NCBI RefSeq assembly: GCF_016722895.1
Contig: NZ_JAEQNA010000009.1
Coordinates: 1-64,000 of the forward strand
DNA: 64,000 nt
Reading direction: 5' to 3'
Source of the DNA: Ramlibacter aurantiacus
Lineage (GTDB): Bacteria > Pseudomonadota > Gammaproteobacteria > Burkholderiales > Burkholderiaceae_C
Shown: one piece after another, positions 7,916-15,974 of the stretch
Layout of the letters: each line of letters begins with the position of its first letter
How positions within the stretch are numbered: position 1 is the first letter of the stretch
Position numbers and translations under genes: made by a program
Notes under the pieces: generated by a model
What the model saw: only the letters and a program-made list of their open reading frames with translations
Database searches by the model: none
What the model was told of the DNA's origin: nothing

Positions 7916-9070
7916 ATGGCGGAACGCAAGATCCCAAGCTCACTGACGCAGGCGCGTCTGACCCGCAAGGATTTCCTCGCCCTAGGAGCTTCCACATTGC
8001 TCGTCGCGTGCGGCGGCGGCGGTGCCGATCCTTCGGACATTCTTACTGTCGAGCCGCGAGCAAGAGGAGGCATCGGTGGGGCAGGGGGGGGCAAGCCGGG
8101 CACAGGTGCGGGGACGCTGTATCGCATTCAGATCCTAGCCAGTGCCGCCGCACAGCAGTACGGGAAGTGCATCAACAAGGCCGGCCAGGTGGTAGGGCAG
8201 GTCACCAGTCCCACTCAACTCGCCCTGGTTCCAGTCCAGTGGAACGACGACGGTACCCAGACCATTCTGGAGGACGCCTCGGGCTGGGCGAATTACATCA
8301 GCGAGTCCGGCGTGGTAGTCGGATTCGCGGGTGTCTACAGCAGTGCCGGCGCTAGGATGTGGAGCAACGGCGTGACCTCTTTGCTTCCCGTTCCTGCAGG
8401 CTCTACGGCATACCCAAACTGCATCAGTGACGTTGCAGGGATAGTCGGGTCGTTGAGTGCGCCGAATGCGCCAACCCAGGGTGTCTGGTGGCGGGGCAAT
8501 GACGTCATTGTCCCTACGCCGCCAGTCGGCACATCCAGCTATCTAGTCCAGGGCATCAATGACAGCTCCCGCATGGTCGGCGCCGCGTTCCTTCCAGAAC
8601 AGGGCAGGCAAGTTCCGGTGCTGTGGAGTAATGCGGACACACCGACCGTCCTTCCAATGCCCTCGGGGAACGGGTGGGCCGGTGGTAGTGCAAGCCGCAT
8701 TAGTTCGCAAGGCGTCGTTGCCGGTACTGTTTTGTCATCACGGAATGTGAGCTGGGCAGCAAGATGGGTGAATGAACAGGCCACGCGCCTGCCCGTGCCG
8801 CCGCGCTACCAGAGCTCGACGGTCTCCGGGACGGATTACCAGGGGACGATCTTTGGCAGCGGGGTTGATGGTGCCGGTGGAACACAAGCTCTCATGTGGA
8901 CCAGCGACAAGGTGACGATATTGTCCGACCTCATCGATCCGGTAGACCCGCTATATGGAACAGCATTCATTTGGGATGCTATCGGACGGGACGCACAGGG
9001 CCGCATCCTTGCCGGCATCTCAGCCCCGATGTATCCCAACGCGCTCGCTTTTCTGGTGCCGTCAGCATAG
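7916..9070 (+). CDS. HAF-repeat lipoprotein
   Basis: 384 residues. The N terminus has RKDFLALGASTLLVAC, a lipobox with Cys near residue 29 followed by four glycines. The rest is a chain of HAF-type units (pattern G-x-N-x-x-G-x-VVG followed by A-x-x-W), for example INKAGQVVGQV, ISESGVVVGFA and ISSQGVVAGTV, probably forming a beta-propeller at the cell surface. GGAG before the ATG at 7916 supports that start; ATG 7904 is the alternative. The gene sits between two IS66 remnants and looks less GC-rich than the catabolic operons, which suggests transfer. Its function is unknown. Confidence 0.7.
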   Translation: MAERKIPSSLTQARLTRKDFLALGASTLLVACGGGGADPSDILTVEPRARGGIGGAGGGKPGTGAGTLYRIQILASAAAQQYGKCINKAGQVVGQVTSPTQLALVPVQWNDDGTQTILEDASGWANYISESGVVVGFAGVYSSAGARMWSNGVTSLLPVPAGSTAYPNCISDVAGIVGSLSAPNAPTQGVWWRGNDVIVPTPPVGTSSYLVQGINDSSRMVGAAFLPEQGRQVPVLWSNADTPTVLPMPSGNGWAGGSASRISSQGVVAGTVLSSRNVSWAARWVNEQATRLPVPPRYQSSTVSGTDYQGTIFGSGVDGAGGTQALMWTSDKVTILSDLIDPVDPLYGTAFIWDAIGRDAQGRILAGISAPMYPNALAFLVPSA

Positions 9071-9191
9071 AGACGACTGGCGCGAGCCTACATGCGACGC
9101 CCGCGCGGAGGCTCGGAATTCGGCGGGTCTGACCCTGGTATCTCAGGCGTCTGATCGAATCTGCCTCGGTGCACTGCCGAAGCAAAGGCGC

Positions 9192-9217
9192 GATCGCCTG
9201 CTCATCTACAGGCGATC
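9192..9217. terminator. Hairpin after the HAF lipoprotein gene
   Basis: gatcgcctg (9192-9200) and caggcgatc (9209-9217) pair perfectly around an 8-nt loop. It lies about 120 bp past the lipoprotein stop. There is no T-run, so it is at best a weak or Rho-assisted end point. The rest of 9071-9301 shows no gene. Confidence 0.35.
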
Positions 9218-9301
9218 TGGCGGGCAACAGTTCGAAAGAAAGTTGGTCTGCAAGCGAGGCCTCACGGCCCTATTGAACTGACCGACAGAGCAGGTCAGCA
9301 T

Positions 9302-9715
9302 GTGTCCACGATGCAAGACAGTGGACACACCTCCGAGTGGAAGGGCGAGCGCGTCGAGCGCGTGAAGGCCAACGGAAAGCGAGTCTTCTCCACCGCCTTC
9401 AAGACCTGGCTGGTTGAACAGGCGGGCAGGCCTGGCGTTTCGGTGGCTGCCCTGGCCATGCGACATGAGATCAATGCGAACCAGCTTCGACGCTCGATGC
9501 GGCTGGACCACCTGGTGCCGCCCGCGCGCACACCCGCCGTCCTGCCGGTGGTGATGGCGCCGCAGCCGTGCGGGTCGCAGCTCGCAATTGCGACGCCGCA
9601 GCCCGCACAGCGCTCTCTGCCGATCGAAATCGAAGTCGCCGGCGCACTCTTGCGGGTGCACCACGGCACCGAACCTGAGCAGCTGCGGATGGTTCTACAG
9701 GCGCTGCGCGCATGA
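9302..9715 (+). CDS. tnpA: IS66-family accessory protein TnpA
   Basis: 137 residues beginning with a GTG (9302), or from ATG 9311. It has the IS66 OrfA signature: a SGHTSEWKGERVERV start, a helix-turn-helix core (GVSVAALAMRHEINANQLRR) and the PIEIEVAGALLRV tail. TnpA is a DNA-binding helper of IS66 transposition. A 9-bp inverted repeat (9301-9309 with 9321-9329) overlaps the start codon. The frame is intact, but the partners are broken. Its stop overlaps tnpB by 4 bp (ATGA). Confidence 0.85.
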   Translation: MSTMQDSGHTSEWKGERVERVKANGKRVFSTAFKTWLVEQAGRPGVSVAALAMRHEINANQLRRSMRLDHLVPPARTPAVLPVVMAPQPCGSQLAIATPQPAQRSLPIEIEVAGALLRVHHGTEPEQLRMVLQALRA

Positions 9716-10061
9716 TCGGTCTGCCTGCCGGCACCCGCGCTTGGTTGGTAGCGGGCCACATCGACATGCGCAAGGGCTTCGACGGACTCGCGGCCATCGT
9801 GCAGACGACACTGGCGGCCAACCCGTCCTGTGCGGCCATGTGTTCGCCTTCCGTGGCCGCAGGGGTGACATCCTCAAGGTGCTCTGGTTCGACGGACAAG
9901 GGCTGCTGCTACTTGCGAAGCGGCTGGAGCGCGGCCGCTTCGTCTGGCCGCAGGCGGACAGTGGCAGCGTGGCGCCCACTCCCGCGCAGTTGTCGATGCT
10001 GCTCGAAGGCATTGACTGGAGGATGCCGGTTCGCACCGACGCGCCGCGGCTGGCGGCGTGA
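9712..10061 (+). pseudogene. tnpB: IS66 Orf2-type TnpB, frameshifted
   Basis: The first frame reads MIGLPAGTRAWLVAGHIDMR through to LAANPSC. The family sequence then continues in another frame as GHVFAFRGRRGDILKVLWFD, then GLLLLAKRLERGRFVWPQ, ending at 10061. The shift lies near 9827-9845. Intact TnpB is about 115 residues, so no other sequence seems lost. Unlike programmed frameshifts in other IS families, IS66 tnpB is normally one frame, so this looks like decay. Confidence 0.8.
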
Positions 10062-10183
10062 GCTGCTGTATGACGTCGCCTCCGGTGTGGACCTGATAGG
10101 CGCATCTGCGCCGAGCGGGCACAGCATCGATGTGCTTGGCCGCAGCGACACCTCCACCGAAATGCTCGACGAACGTCGAGGCT

Positions 10184-10267
10184 CTCAAGCGCGCTGGCCT
10201 GCTTGCGCACGTGATGGTGAGCAAGTATCGCGACCATCTGCCGTATCGGCAAAGCCGCTTCGTGGTC
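10184..10267 (+). pseudogene. tnpC: Short IS66 tnpC fragment
   Basis: A stretch reading LKRAGLLAHVMVSKYRDHLP then YRQSRF matches the TnpC segment just after the zinc domain. The sequence between the tnpB stop and this piece, and everything after it, does not match TnpC. It is a remnant of the right-hand IS66 copy. Confidence 0.65.
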
Positions 10268-10307
10268 GCAAGACGGCGTCGACGCTCTTCAGGGAAAGTG
10301 GAGTGGC

Positions 10308-10610
10308 ATGTGGTCAAGCAAGAGTACGAGTGCCAATGGCGACCTCGAATTACATTTCGCCAGGCCAGAGGGCAATGCGTTCTCCGGCCAGATTCGGCAG
10401 ACGCGCCCCGACAACGCGAACTGGCGATGCTCCGAGGACCTTGATTCGATCCAGGTGCGGCGCAGCGGAGACGCGTTCACGTTCGATTACTCGCCGGGCG
10501 GGCGGTGCGCAAGGGCGTCACACACGTTTCGACTGCAGGACGGCAAACTGATCGGTAGTTACCGGCTGCCGAGTGGTGCCGAGTCGGAGTACGTCCTGAC
10601 AAGGCACTAG
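10308..10610 (+). CDS. Hypothetical protein, possibly the 3' end of a longer gene
   Basis: A 100-residue frame with ordinary codon use and a beta-rich look: alternating ELHFARPEGNAFSGQIRQ, SIQVRRSGDAFTFDY and HTFRLQDGKLIGSYRL. No signal peptide, domain or ribosome site is seen at ATG 10308, and it begins right after IS66 debris. It may therefore be a 5'-truncated gene whose start was removed by the element. I do not recognise a family. Confidence 0.45.
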   Translation: MWSSKSTSANGDLELHFARPEGNAFSGQIRQTRPDNANWRCSEDLDSIQVRRSGDAFTFDYSPGGRCARASHTFRLQDGKLIGSYRLPSGAESEYVLTRH

Positions 10611-10652
10611 ATGTGTTGTCTCTACAGGTTGCTCACTACATACCAGCGCGCT

Positions 10653-10763
10653 ATGAAAGCCTCACTCCTGTCTGCGGTGATGGTCCTTGCTCTCTCGGGT
10701 TGCGCCGCGACCTTACCTGCCGCTGCCGAATTGGCAAACAAGCGTGACGTTTCCATTTGCTGA
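10653..10763 (+). CDS. Mini lipoprotein ORF (36 residues)
   Basis: It starts MKASLLSAVMVLALSGC, a clean lipoprotein signal with Cys at residue 17, then AATLPAAAELANKRDVSIC and a stop. The mature part is only about 20 residues, so it may be an entericidin-like small lipoprotein or the remains of a longer one. It overlaps the 3' end of the minus-strand secreted-protein gene by 51 bp (10713-10763). Confidence 0.45.
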   Translation: MKASLLSAVMVLALSGCAATLPAAAELANKRDVSIC

Positions 10764-11078
10764 GACCGTTTGTTGCCACTGCTCTGTCGCCTGATTGATA
10801 GGGTGGGTCGCTACGCAAACGCCTCCTGTCGTCGCGAAGTCGTATCGCACTGCCGTGCCGCTGGTCGGCGGAGGGACCGCTCCTTCGCACTTCAACAAAC
10901 CATTTCCGTTAGCACTTTGCGTCGAGAGGATCCTGGTATTCGTTGTGAATGCGAAACCGCCATCGCCGTCATAGAACGCGCAACCGGTACCGGTAATCGA
11001 GACCGCCGGTGCCGCATGGGCGACAGAGGTGATGAGCGCAAGCGCGGAAGCAAACACGACAGTAGCGTTCATGGCCAT
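10713..11078 (-). CDS. Small secreted protein of unknown function
   Basis: 121 residues. A signal peptide (MAMNATVVFASALALITSVAHA) precedes a mature domain of about 97 residues with four Cys that could form two disulphides (TGCAFYDG, LLKCEGAV, GGVCVATH, TLVCQFGS). GGAGA lies 9 nt before ATG 11078; further in-frame ATGs upstream are less likely. No family recognised. It may be a periplasmic or released beta-protein. The region sits between IS debris and a degenerate tRNA. Confidence 0.6.
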   Translation of the reverse strand: MAMNATVVFASALALITSVAHAAPAVSITGTGCAFYDGDGGFAFTTNTRILSTQSANGNGLLKCEGAVPPPTSGTAVRYDFATTGGVCVATHPINQATEQWQQTVSANGNVTLVCQFGSGR

Positions 11079-11211
11079 GACGATGTATCTCCATGCCAGC
11101 ATGACAGCGCTGGCGTTGTAGCGGTGGCGCCGGTCTTTTCCGGCGGTCACCGCCGGTACGGGGGGCGGTTGCCCCGACGTCCGCCTCTGGCAATCTGAAC
11201 GGACGAGTTCT

Positions 11212-11280
11212 TGGCACGGGAGGAAGGACTCGAACCCTCGCATGCCGGGTCAATCCGGAGCCTTGCCGACTCCCCAGTAC
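11212..11280 (-). pseudogene. Degenerate tRNA-Gln-like sequence
   Basis: On the minus strand the 3' end is tRNA-like: a T-arm gaggg-TTCGAGT-ccttc, then ctcccgtgcca ending in CCA. Upstream, ccgg-attgac-ccgg resembles an anticodon arm around TTG (Gln), but the loop lacks U33 and is short. The D-arm seems partly deleted (tggggagtcggcaaggc), and the acceptor 5' strand pairs only poorly. It looks like a tRNA-Gln copy damaged by recombination, as left at integration sites. The flanks (11079-11211 and 11281-11446) hold no gene I can support. Confidence 0.5.
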
Positions 11281-11446
11281 CATGGCTGCTAGTGTGGACT
11301 CCCACGAGCGGCACCGCCATCAGATGAATCGCTCATGACGGAGGGGAGCTTTGACCTGGGCGTCGAAGGCAGGTGGCGCGGGGCGCTCGCGCCTCAGCGA
11401 CCGGAGATCGTGAACCGCGGGCGTCACCGCGGCGGCGACGGCTCGA

Positions 11447-12352
11447 TCACTCACCGACCTTCGCAAGCTCCTGCGAAAGCGAAATGAATCGCCGCACCGC
11501 TTGCGCATTGGCGCTGCGCCTGAACGCGAGGCTGAGCGGTACGGTCAGCGCTGCCGGCGGCTCGAAGGTCCGGTAGACGACATTGTTCTGCTGCATGGAA
11601 TTGAGGGACCTTGGAACCACCGAGATGCCCAATCCAGCAGCAACCAGCTGGATGGCCGCGACGATCCGGCGTACCTCCTGAACAACCTCGAGCTCGACGC
11701 CGGCCGCGCCGCAAGCTTCAAGCAGCATTTCCTTGATGCCGGAGCCGTTGACCTGTCGATAGAGGATGAAAGGCTGATGGCCGAGATCACTCAAACGCAG
11801 CCCTTCTTTTCTTGCGGACGCCAGCGCATGCTGCACAGGCACGGCGACGACCATGTCCTCCTTGATCAACTCGATGCTGTCGAGCGTGGTGTACTTCGTG
11901 ACGGCAGAACGGACGAATGCTGCATCGATGCGTTCCTCTTCGAGGGCGCACAACAGGTCGTGGGTGGCGCCCTCTTCAATTTCCAGAGAAATCAGAGGGT
12001 AGGCAGACCGGAAAGCGCGAATGATGCCGGGCGTCAGCTGGTGCAATGACGCAGAACTTGTATAGCCGATTCGCATGCGTCCTTCTTCGCCCAAGTCGAA
12101 GCGCCGCACCCGCTCCTTCGCGTCATCCACGCGGGTCAGGATTTCCCTTGCTTCGCCCAGGAACAACTTGCCGGCCGGATTGAGCTGGATCCGCTTTCCC
12201 GCCCGTGTGAACAGCTTGACGCCCAGCTCCTCCTCGAGCGCCATGATCTGCACGCTCAGCGGCGGCTGCTGGATGCACAAGCGCGCCGCGGCACGCGTCA
12301 TGTGTTCCTCCTCGGCCACAGCGACGAAATAGCGTAAATGTCTGAGCTCCAT
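11447..12352 (-). CDS. LysR-family regulator (BenM/CatM-like)
   Basis: 301 residues from MELRHLRYFVAVAEEEHMTR, the N terminus typical of the BenM/CatM/CbbR branch that responds to aromatic intermediates. The helix-turn-helix spans about 15-60 and the effector domain about 90-295. The internal Met at 12352 is preferred over an upstream ATG (12382) because the family starts MELR. It lies downstream of, and on the same strand as, the five-gene operon ending at 12482, which it may control. Confidence 0.88.
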   Translation of the reverse strand: MELRHLRYFVAVAEEEHMTRAAARLCIQQPPLSVQIMALEEELGVKLFTRAGKRIQLNPAGKLFLGEAREILTRVDDAKERVRRFDLGEEGRMRIGYTSSASLHQLTPGIIRAFRSAYPLISLEIEEGATHDLLCALEEERIDAAFVRSAVTKYTTLDSIELIKEDMVVAVPVQHALASARKEGLRLSDLGHQPFILYRQVNGSGIKEMLLEACGAAGVELEVVQEVRRIVAAIQLVAAGLGISVVPRSLNSMQQNNVVYRTFEPPAALTVPLSLAFRRSANAQAVRRFISLSQELAKVGE

Positions 12353-12481
12353 ACGCTTGTACCTCGGTGAGCACCGACGCAAATCAGGAGCGATGCGAAT
12401 TGAAGGTAAAGAGGCGCGGTGCTGCCGGGGATCGTACTGCCGAACCAGGCGTCGCCCGCCACCTAGGGCGGTCGCGCCACG

Positions 12482-13475
12482 CTAGATCTTGTATGTCTCG
12501 AGGGTCTCTGGAGCGAAGAGCGATTCGGCTTCGACGATCGACGGTGTCAGCCCCTGCTGTACCGAATACTTCAACAAGGTGTCCAAGGTCGTGCGCGTGT
12601 CGTTCAAGCCGTAGGGCCAGAAATCCGGGCCCATTTCCGCCCGGACCTCGTCCACGTTGGAAGTCATCCAAGGCAGCATCGTCTTCAACACGACGGTCTC
12701 GTCGAACTCGTCATAGATGATTCGTTGCGCTTCCACGAATGCCTTGTACAGCGACGCTGCGATCCAGCGGTTTTGCTCATAGACATCACGCCGGATGACC
12801 ATGACATGCATGATGGGGAAGATGCGCGTCTTCCTGTAGTAGGCGCGCTCCACCTCGGCGTAATTCGAAAACAACCGCCTGACCTTGCCGTCCCCGGCCT
12901 TGAACGTCGAAGGTGTCCGGGCGCTGTAAAGGGCGTCGATCTCGCCATCCTGAAGCATCTTCGAGAGGGTCTGGGTCGCGCCGATCCGCTCCACCCGGAT
13001 GTTGCTCGGGAGATCGAGCTTGAGCTTTTCGGTCCTGCCAGGCTGTTCGGCACCGCCGGTGAAGTACGTGACGCTGTCAACCGGCACCCCATGGTGTTCC
13101 GCCAGGATGCCGCGAATCCAGACCGCCGCGGTCATCTGGTATTCCGGCGTGCCGACCCGCTTCCCGATGAGGTCCTCTGGCTTCGAGATGCCCGAGTTCG
13201 CGTTGACGAAGATCCCGGAGTGCCGAAACATGCAGGACGGGAAAACAGGAATCGCGATGAAGGGATTGTTCGGCTTCGAGGCGGCGATCAGGTAAGACGA
13301 CAGCGACAACTCCGCGACGTCGAACTCACGGTTGCGGAGCATTCGGAAGAATGTCTCTTCGACCGGCAGGTTCAGATAGGTGAGGTCGATTCCGTCGGGG
13401 CTCACCGAGCCGTCCATCAGGGCCCGGGTTCGGTCGTAGTTCCAGCAGGCGAGCGAGAGCTTGAGTTTTGACATG
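12482..13475 (-). CDS. 4,5-dihydroxyphthalate decarboxylase-like protein
   Basis: 330 residues without a signal peptide, starting MSKLKLSLACWNYDRTRALM. It has a solute-binding-protein-like fold seen in Pht5-type decarboxylases: PDGIDLTYLNLPVEETFFRM, KRVGTPEYQMTAAVWIRGIL and a C-terminal EMGPDFWPYGL. Pht5 converts 4,5-dihydroxyphthalate to protocatechuate, but many homologues act in other pathways. It is the last gene of an operon with a flavin monooxygenase and an aldolase-like protein, so it probably removes a carboxylate from a hydroxylated aromatic or heterocyclic acid. The exact substrate is unknown. Confidence 0.75.
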
Positions 13476-13518
13476 CTTGTGAAGGGTTCCGGCAGGGTCG
13501 TCGCGCGCCTGGCAGGCG

Positions 13519-13953
13519 TCAGGCGGTCAGGCCCGTCGTCTTGTAGAAGTAGGCGAGGGCCGCCTCTGCGCACTCGACATCTTCGTGGGCGGTCCCCGAG
13601 CTGATGCCGACACCGCCAACGATCTCCCCGCCGACCACCACCGGTAGGCCTCCACCGATGATGCTGAAGTGGCCGCCGTTGGTCATGTGGATTCCGAACG
13701 TGGGTTTCCCGGGCTGGCACAGCTCGTTGTAGACGTGGGTGCCTTTCCTGGCGACGGCGCCCGTGAACGCCTTGTCGATCGCAATGGAAATGCTGCTGAT
13801 CTTTCCGCCGTCCATGCGGTCGAACTTGATCAGGTGCCCGGATTCGTCCGTGACGGCAATGCACATCGGGATTCCCATTTCGCGCGCTTTTTGCGCGGCC
13901 CCGTCGATCAGGACCTGCGCTTCTTCATAGGACAGTCTTTTGATGTTCAGCAT
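13519..13953 (-). CDS. GlcG/HbpS family protein (DUF336)
   Basis: 144 residues matching the compact GlcG/HbpS fold: LSYEEAQVLIDGAAQKA, MCIAVTDESGHLIKFDRMDG, SIAIDKAFTGA and the glycine-rich GGGLPVVVGGEIVGGVGISSG. Some relatives bind haem or cobalamin, and many sit in catabolic operons with no assigned reaction. No signal peptide is present, so it is likely cytoplasmic. It lies between the decarboxylase-like and Bug genes in one operon. Confidence 0.85.
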   Translation of the reverse strand: MLNIKRLSYEEAQVLIDGAAQKAREMGIPMCIAVTDESGHLIKFDRMDGGKISSISIAIDKAFTGAVARKGTHVYNELCQPGKPTFGIHMTNGGHFSIIGGGLPVVVGGEIVGGVGISSGTAHEDVECAEAALAYFYKTTGLTA

Positions 13954-14007
13954 GGCGATCGTTGCGGTGTGGGTAGGGTGCGAGTCAATCGTGCGGAGCT
14001 TGATCCA

Positions 14008-14976
14008 TCACTCAGGCTTGACGCCTTCGGTCGCGAAAATCTTGGCGTACTTGGCGTAGTCGGAAGCGATCATTTCCCCGAACTTGCTCGCGCTCATCAC
14101 CTTGGGCTCGAGTCCGCTGTCGATCATGTTCTTGCGGGTGTCGGGTGACGTCACGATCTCTCCGATCTCCCGGTTCAGGCGCTCGACGACGTCCTTGGGG
14201 GTGCCCGCCGGGGCTGCGAGCCCGAACCATCCGTTCATGTGGAAGCCGGGAACTGTTTCACCGATCACCGGAATGTCCGGGTGCATCGGCAACTTCTCGG
14301 TGCTGGCCACACCCAGGATCTTGAGTTTCCCGCTCTTGGCGTGCTGCGCGATCGAGGGCATGGGGTTGAACATGAATTGCACGGCGCCCGCGAGCAGGTC
14401 GTTCATCCCCTGCGAGCTTCCCTTGTACTGGATCTGCACGGTCTTGATGTCCGCCATGGAGCTGAACAGCAGTCCCGCCAGGCCCTGGGTCGAGGCCGTT
14501 CCGCCCGACGCCCAGTTCAACTCGCCGGGATGCTTCTTGCCGTACTCGATCAGCTCCTTGAGGTTCTTGACGGGCAGGTTCGCCGTCACGGCCAGGAACA
14601 GCGGCGCTTCGCCCAGCATGGCCACGGCCACGAAGTCCTGGAGGGGCTCGTACGGATGGTTCTTGACGATGGACTTCGTCATCACGAAGGTCGGTGTCAC
14701 CAGGCCGAGCGTGTAGCCGTCCGCAGGTGACTTGGCCACGAGGCTCATCCCCATCGTGTTGCTCGCGCCGCCACGGTTCTCCACCACCACGGGTTGCTTC
14801 AGGCGTTCACTCAGCTTCTGCCCGATCATCCGCGCCACCTGGTCCGCGCCGCCGCCGGCTGCATAAGGCACGATGATCTTGATGGAGCGATTGGGGTAGC
14901 TGCTCGTCTGCGCGGTGGCCGAGAACGAGATGGCGCAGAGGGCAGCCGTTGCGAACGCAAGGAAAAGTGATTTCAT
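14008..14976 (-). CDS. Bug-family TTT substrate-binding protein (unit 2)
   Basis: 322 residues with a signal peptide (MKSLFLAFATAALCAISFSATAQ-type) and the Bug motifs VPYAAGGGADQVARM and QPVVVENRGGAS. AGGACA precedes ATG 14976. Periplasmic; it probably binds the aromatic acid or related carboxylate used by the flanking operon (aldolase, monooxygenase, decarboxylase). No membrane partner is encoded here. Confidence 0.9.
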   Translation of the reverse strand: MKSLFLAFATAALCAISFSATAQTSSYPNRSIKIIVPYAAGGGADQVARMIGQKLSERLKQPVVVENRGGASNTMGMSLVAKSPADGYTLGLVTPTFVMTKSIVKNHPYEPLQDFVAVAMLGEAPLFLAVTANLPVKNLKELIEYGKKHPGELNWASGGTASTQGLAGLLFSSMADIKTVQIQYKGSSQGMNDLLAGAVQFMFNPMPSIAQHAKSGKLKILGVASTEKLPMHPDIPVIGETVPGFHMNGWFGLAAPAGTPKDVVERLNREIGEIVTSPDTRKNMIDSGLEPKVMSASKFGEMIASDYAKYAKIFATEGVKPE

Positions 14977-15021
14977 GATCTGTCCTGGTTGCGTTGAGAA
15001 AACGTCGGATGTGCCTGGTCG

Positions 15022-15930
15022 CTAGGTCTTGAGTTCGAGGTCGGTGCGCTTGATGTAAGCCTCCAGGGCCTGTAGGTCCTTGCCGCTGATGGGCGGGTAG
15101 GGGGGGTATGGATCGCCGGCGGAAATGCCGAGGATCTTCAGCGCCGCCTTCAGCGTGGGCGTCAGGCCGTGATGCATCCACCGCGCGGGGAACAGGGCGA
15201 ACTGCAGCTGAAGGCGCGCAGCCTCCTTCATGTCGCCGGCCACGAATGCCTGGATCACCTTGTTCGCAAGCATCGCGGCGGGCGGCGGCAAGGTGATGCC
15301 GGAGCCGCCGAGCTCGAGGGTGATCAACAGCATCTGCATGGTGGTGAAGTACTTGGCGTGGCCCTCCAGTTCGATCTCCGCGATGAGGCGCGACACGCGG
15401 GACAGGTCTCGAGAGCTTTCCTTGACGTACTTCACCCGCTCGAGCTTCGCCAGGGCGATCGTGTCCGCAATCGACACATTCGCGCCCGGGCCCGGGTTGA
15501 GATACAGGATCACCGGCAGGTCGGTCTCCCGGGAAATCAGCTCGAAATAATCGAGCAGCTCCTGCTGCGTGGGTTCCCCGCCGAAAGGGCGTAACGGCGC
15601 CAGCAGCTGCACGGCGTCAGCGCCGATTCGCTGCGCATGATGCGCAAGCTCGACGGCGATCTTGAAGGACGGGTGCGAGATACCGACGGCCACGGGACGG
15701 CGCCGGTCCACATACTCGAACGTTCTGTCGATCAGATGCTTGCGCTCTTCGAGCGTCAGGTAGTGGTATTCCTGCGCTTCGACGCCGGCTGCGATCACCA
15801 TCGCCGCATTGCAGTCCTCGACGACATAGTCGACGCCAGCCAGCAAGGCCTTTTCGTCCACCTTCAACTCCGCCGTGAACGGCGTCAACGGGGGGACGAT
15901 GAGTCCGGGCAACTTGATGGGGGTGTCCAT
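15022..15930 (-). CDS. DapA-family (dihydrodipicolinate synthase-like) aldolase or hydratase
   Basis: 302 residues forming a DapA-type TIM barrel. The Schiff-base lysine is K170 in VKYVKESS and the catalytic tyrosine Y143 in VILYLNPG. The GTTGE substrate loop of true DapA is replaced by GVEAQEY, and no lysine-biosynthesis gene is nearby, so it is a catabolic member. Such enzymes cleave or hydrate 2-oxo acids, for example hydratase-aldolases of aromatic degradation. The start at 15930 (MDTPIKLPG) matches the barrel's first strand. Confidence 0.8.
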   Translation of the reverse strand: MDTPIKLPGLIVPPLTPFTAELKVDEKALLAGVDYVVEDCNAAMVIAAGVEAQEYHYLTLEERKHLIDRTFEYVDRRRPVAVGISHPSFKIAVELAHHAQRIGADAVQLLAPLRPFGGEPTQQELLDYFELISRETDLPVILYLNPGPGANVSIADTIALAKLERVKYVKESSRDLSRVSRLIAEIELEGHAKYFTTMQMLLITLELGGSGITLPPPAAMLANKVIQAFVAGDMKEAARLQLQFALFPARWMHHGLTPTLKAALKILGISAGDPYPPYPPISGKDLQALEAYIKRTDLELKT

Positions 15931-15974
15931 GGATGGCCTGTTCGGGTGTCTGTTGAAGGGAGCCGGCACGTCGT

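Larger units (their letters stand above)
9302..10267 (+). mobile_element. IS66-family element, decayed right-hand copy
   Basis: It keeps tnpA, a frameshifted tnpB and a short piece of tnpC in the normal order. It points away from the minus-strand tnpC remnant at 6807-7845, with the lipoprotein gene between. No terminal inverted repeats or target duplications were identified with confidence. The borders given are those of recognisable coding homology. Confidence 0.7.

Noticed and set aside
9874..10317. Minus-strand frame over the IS66 tnpB/tnpC remnant
   Set aside because: Partly protein-like, but it overlaps clear TnpB sequence and matches no family I know.
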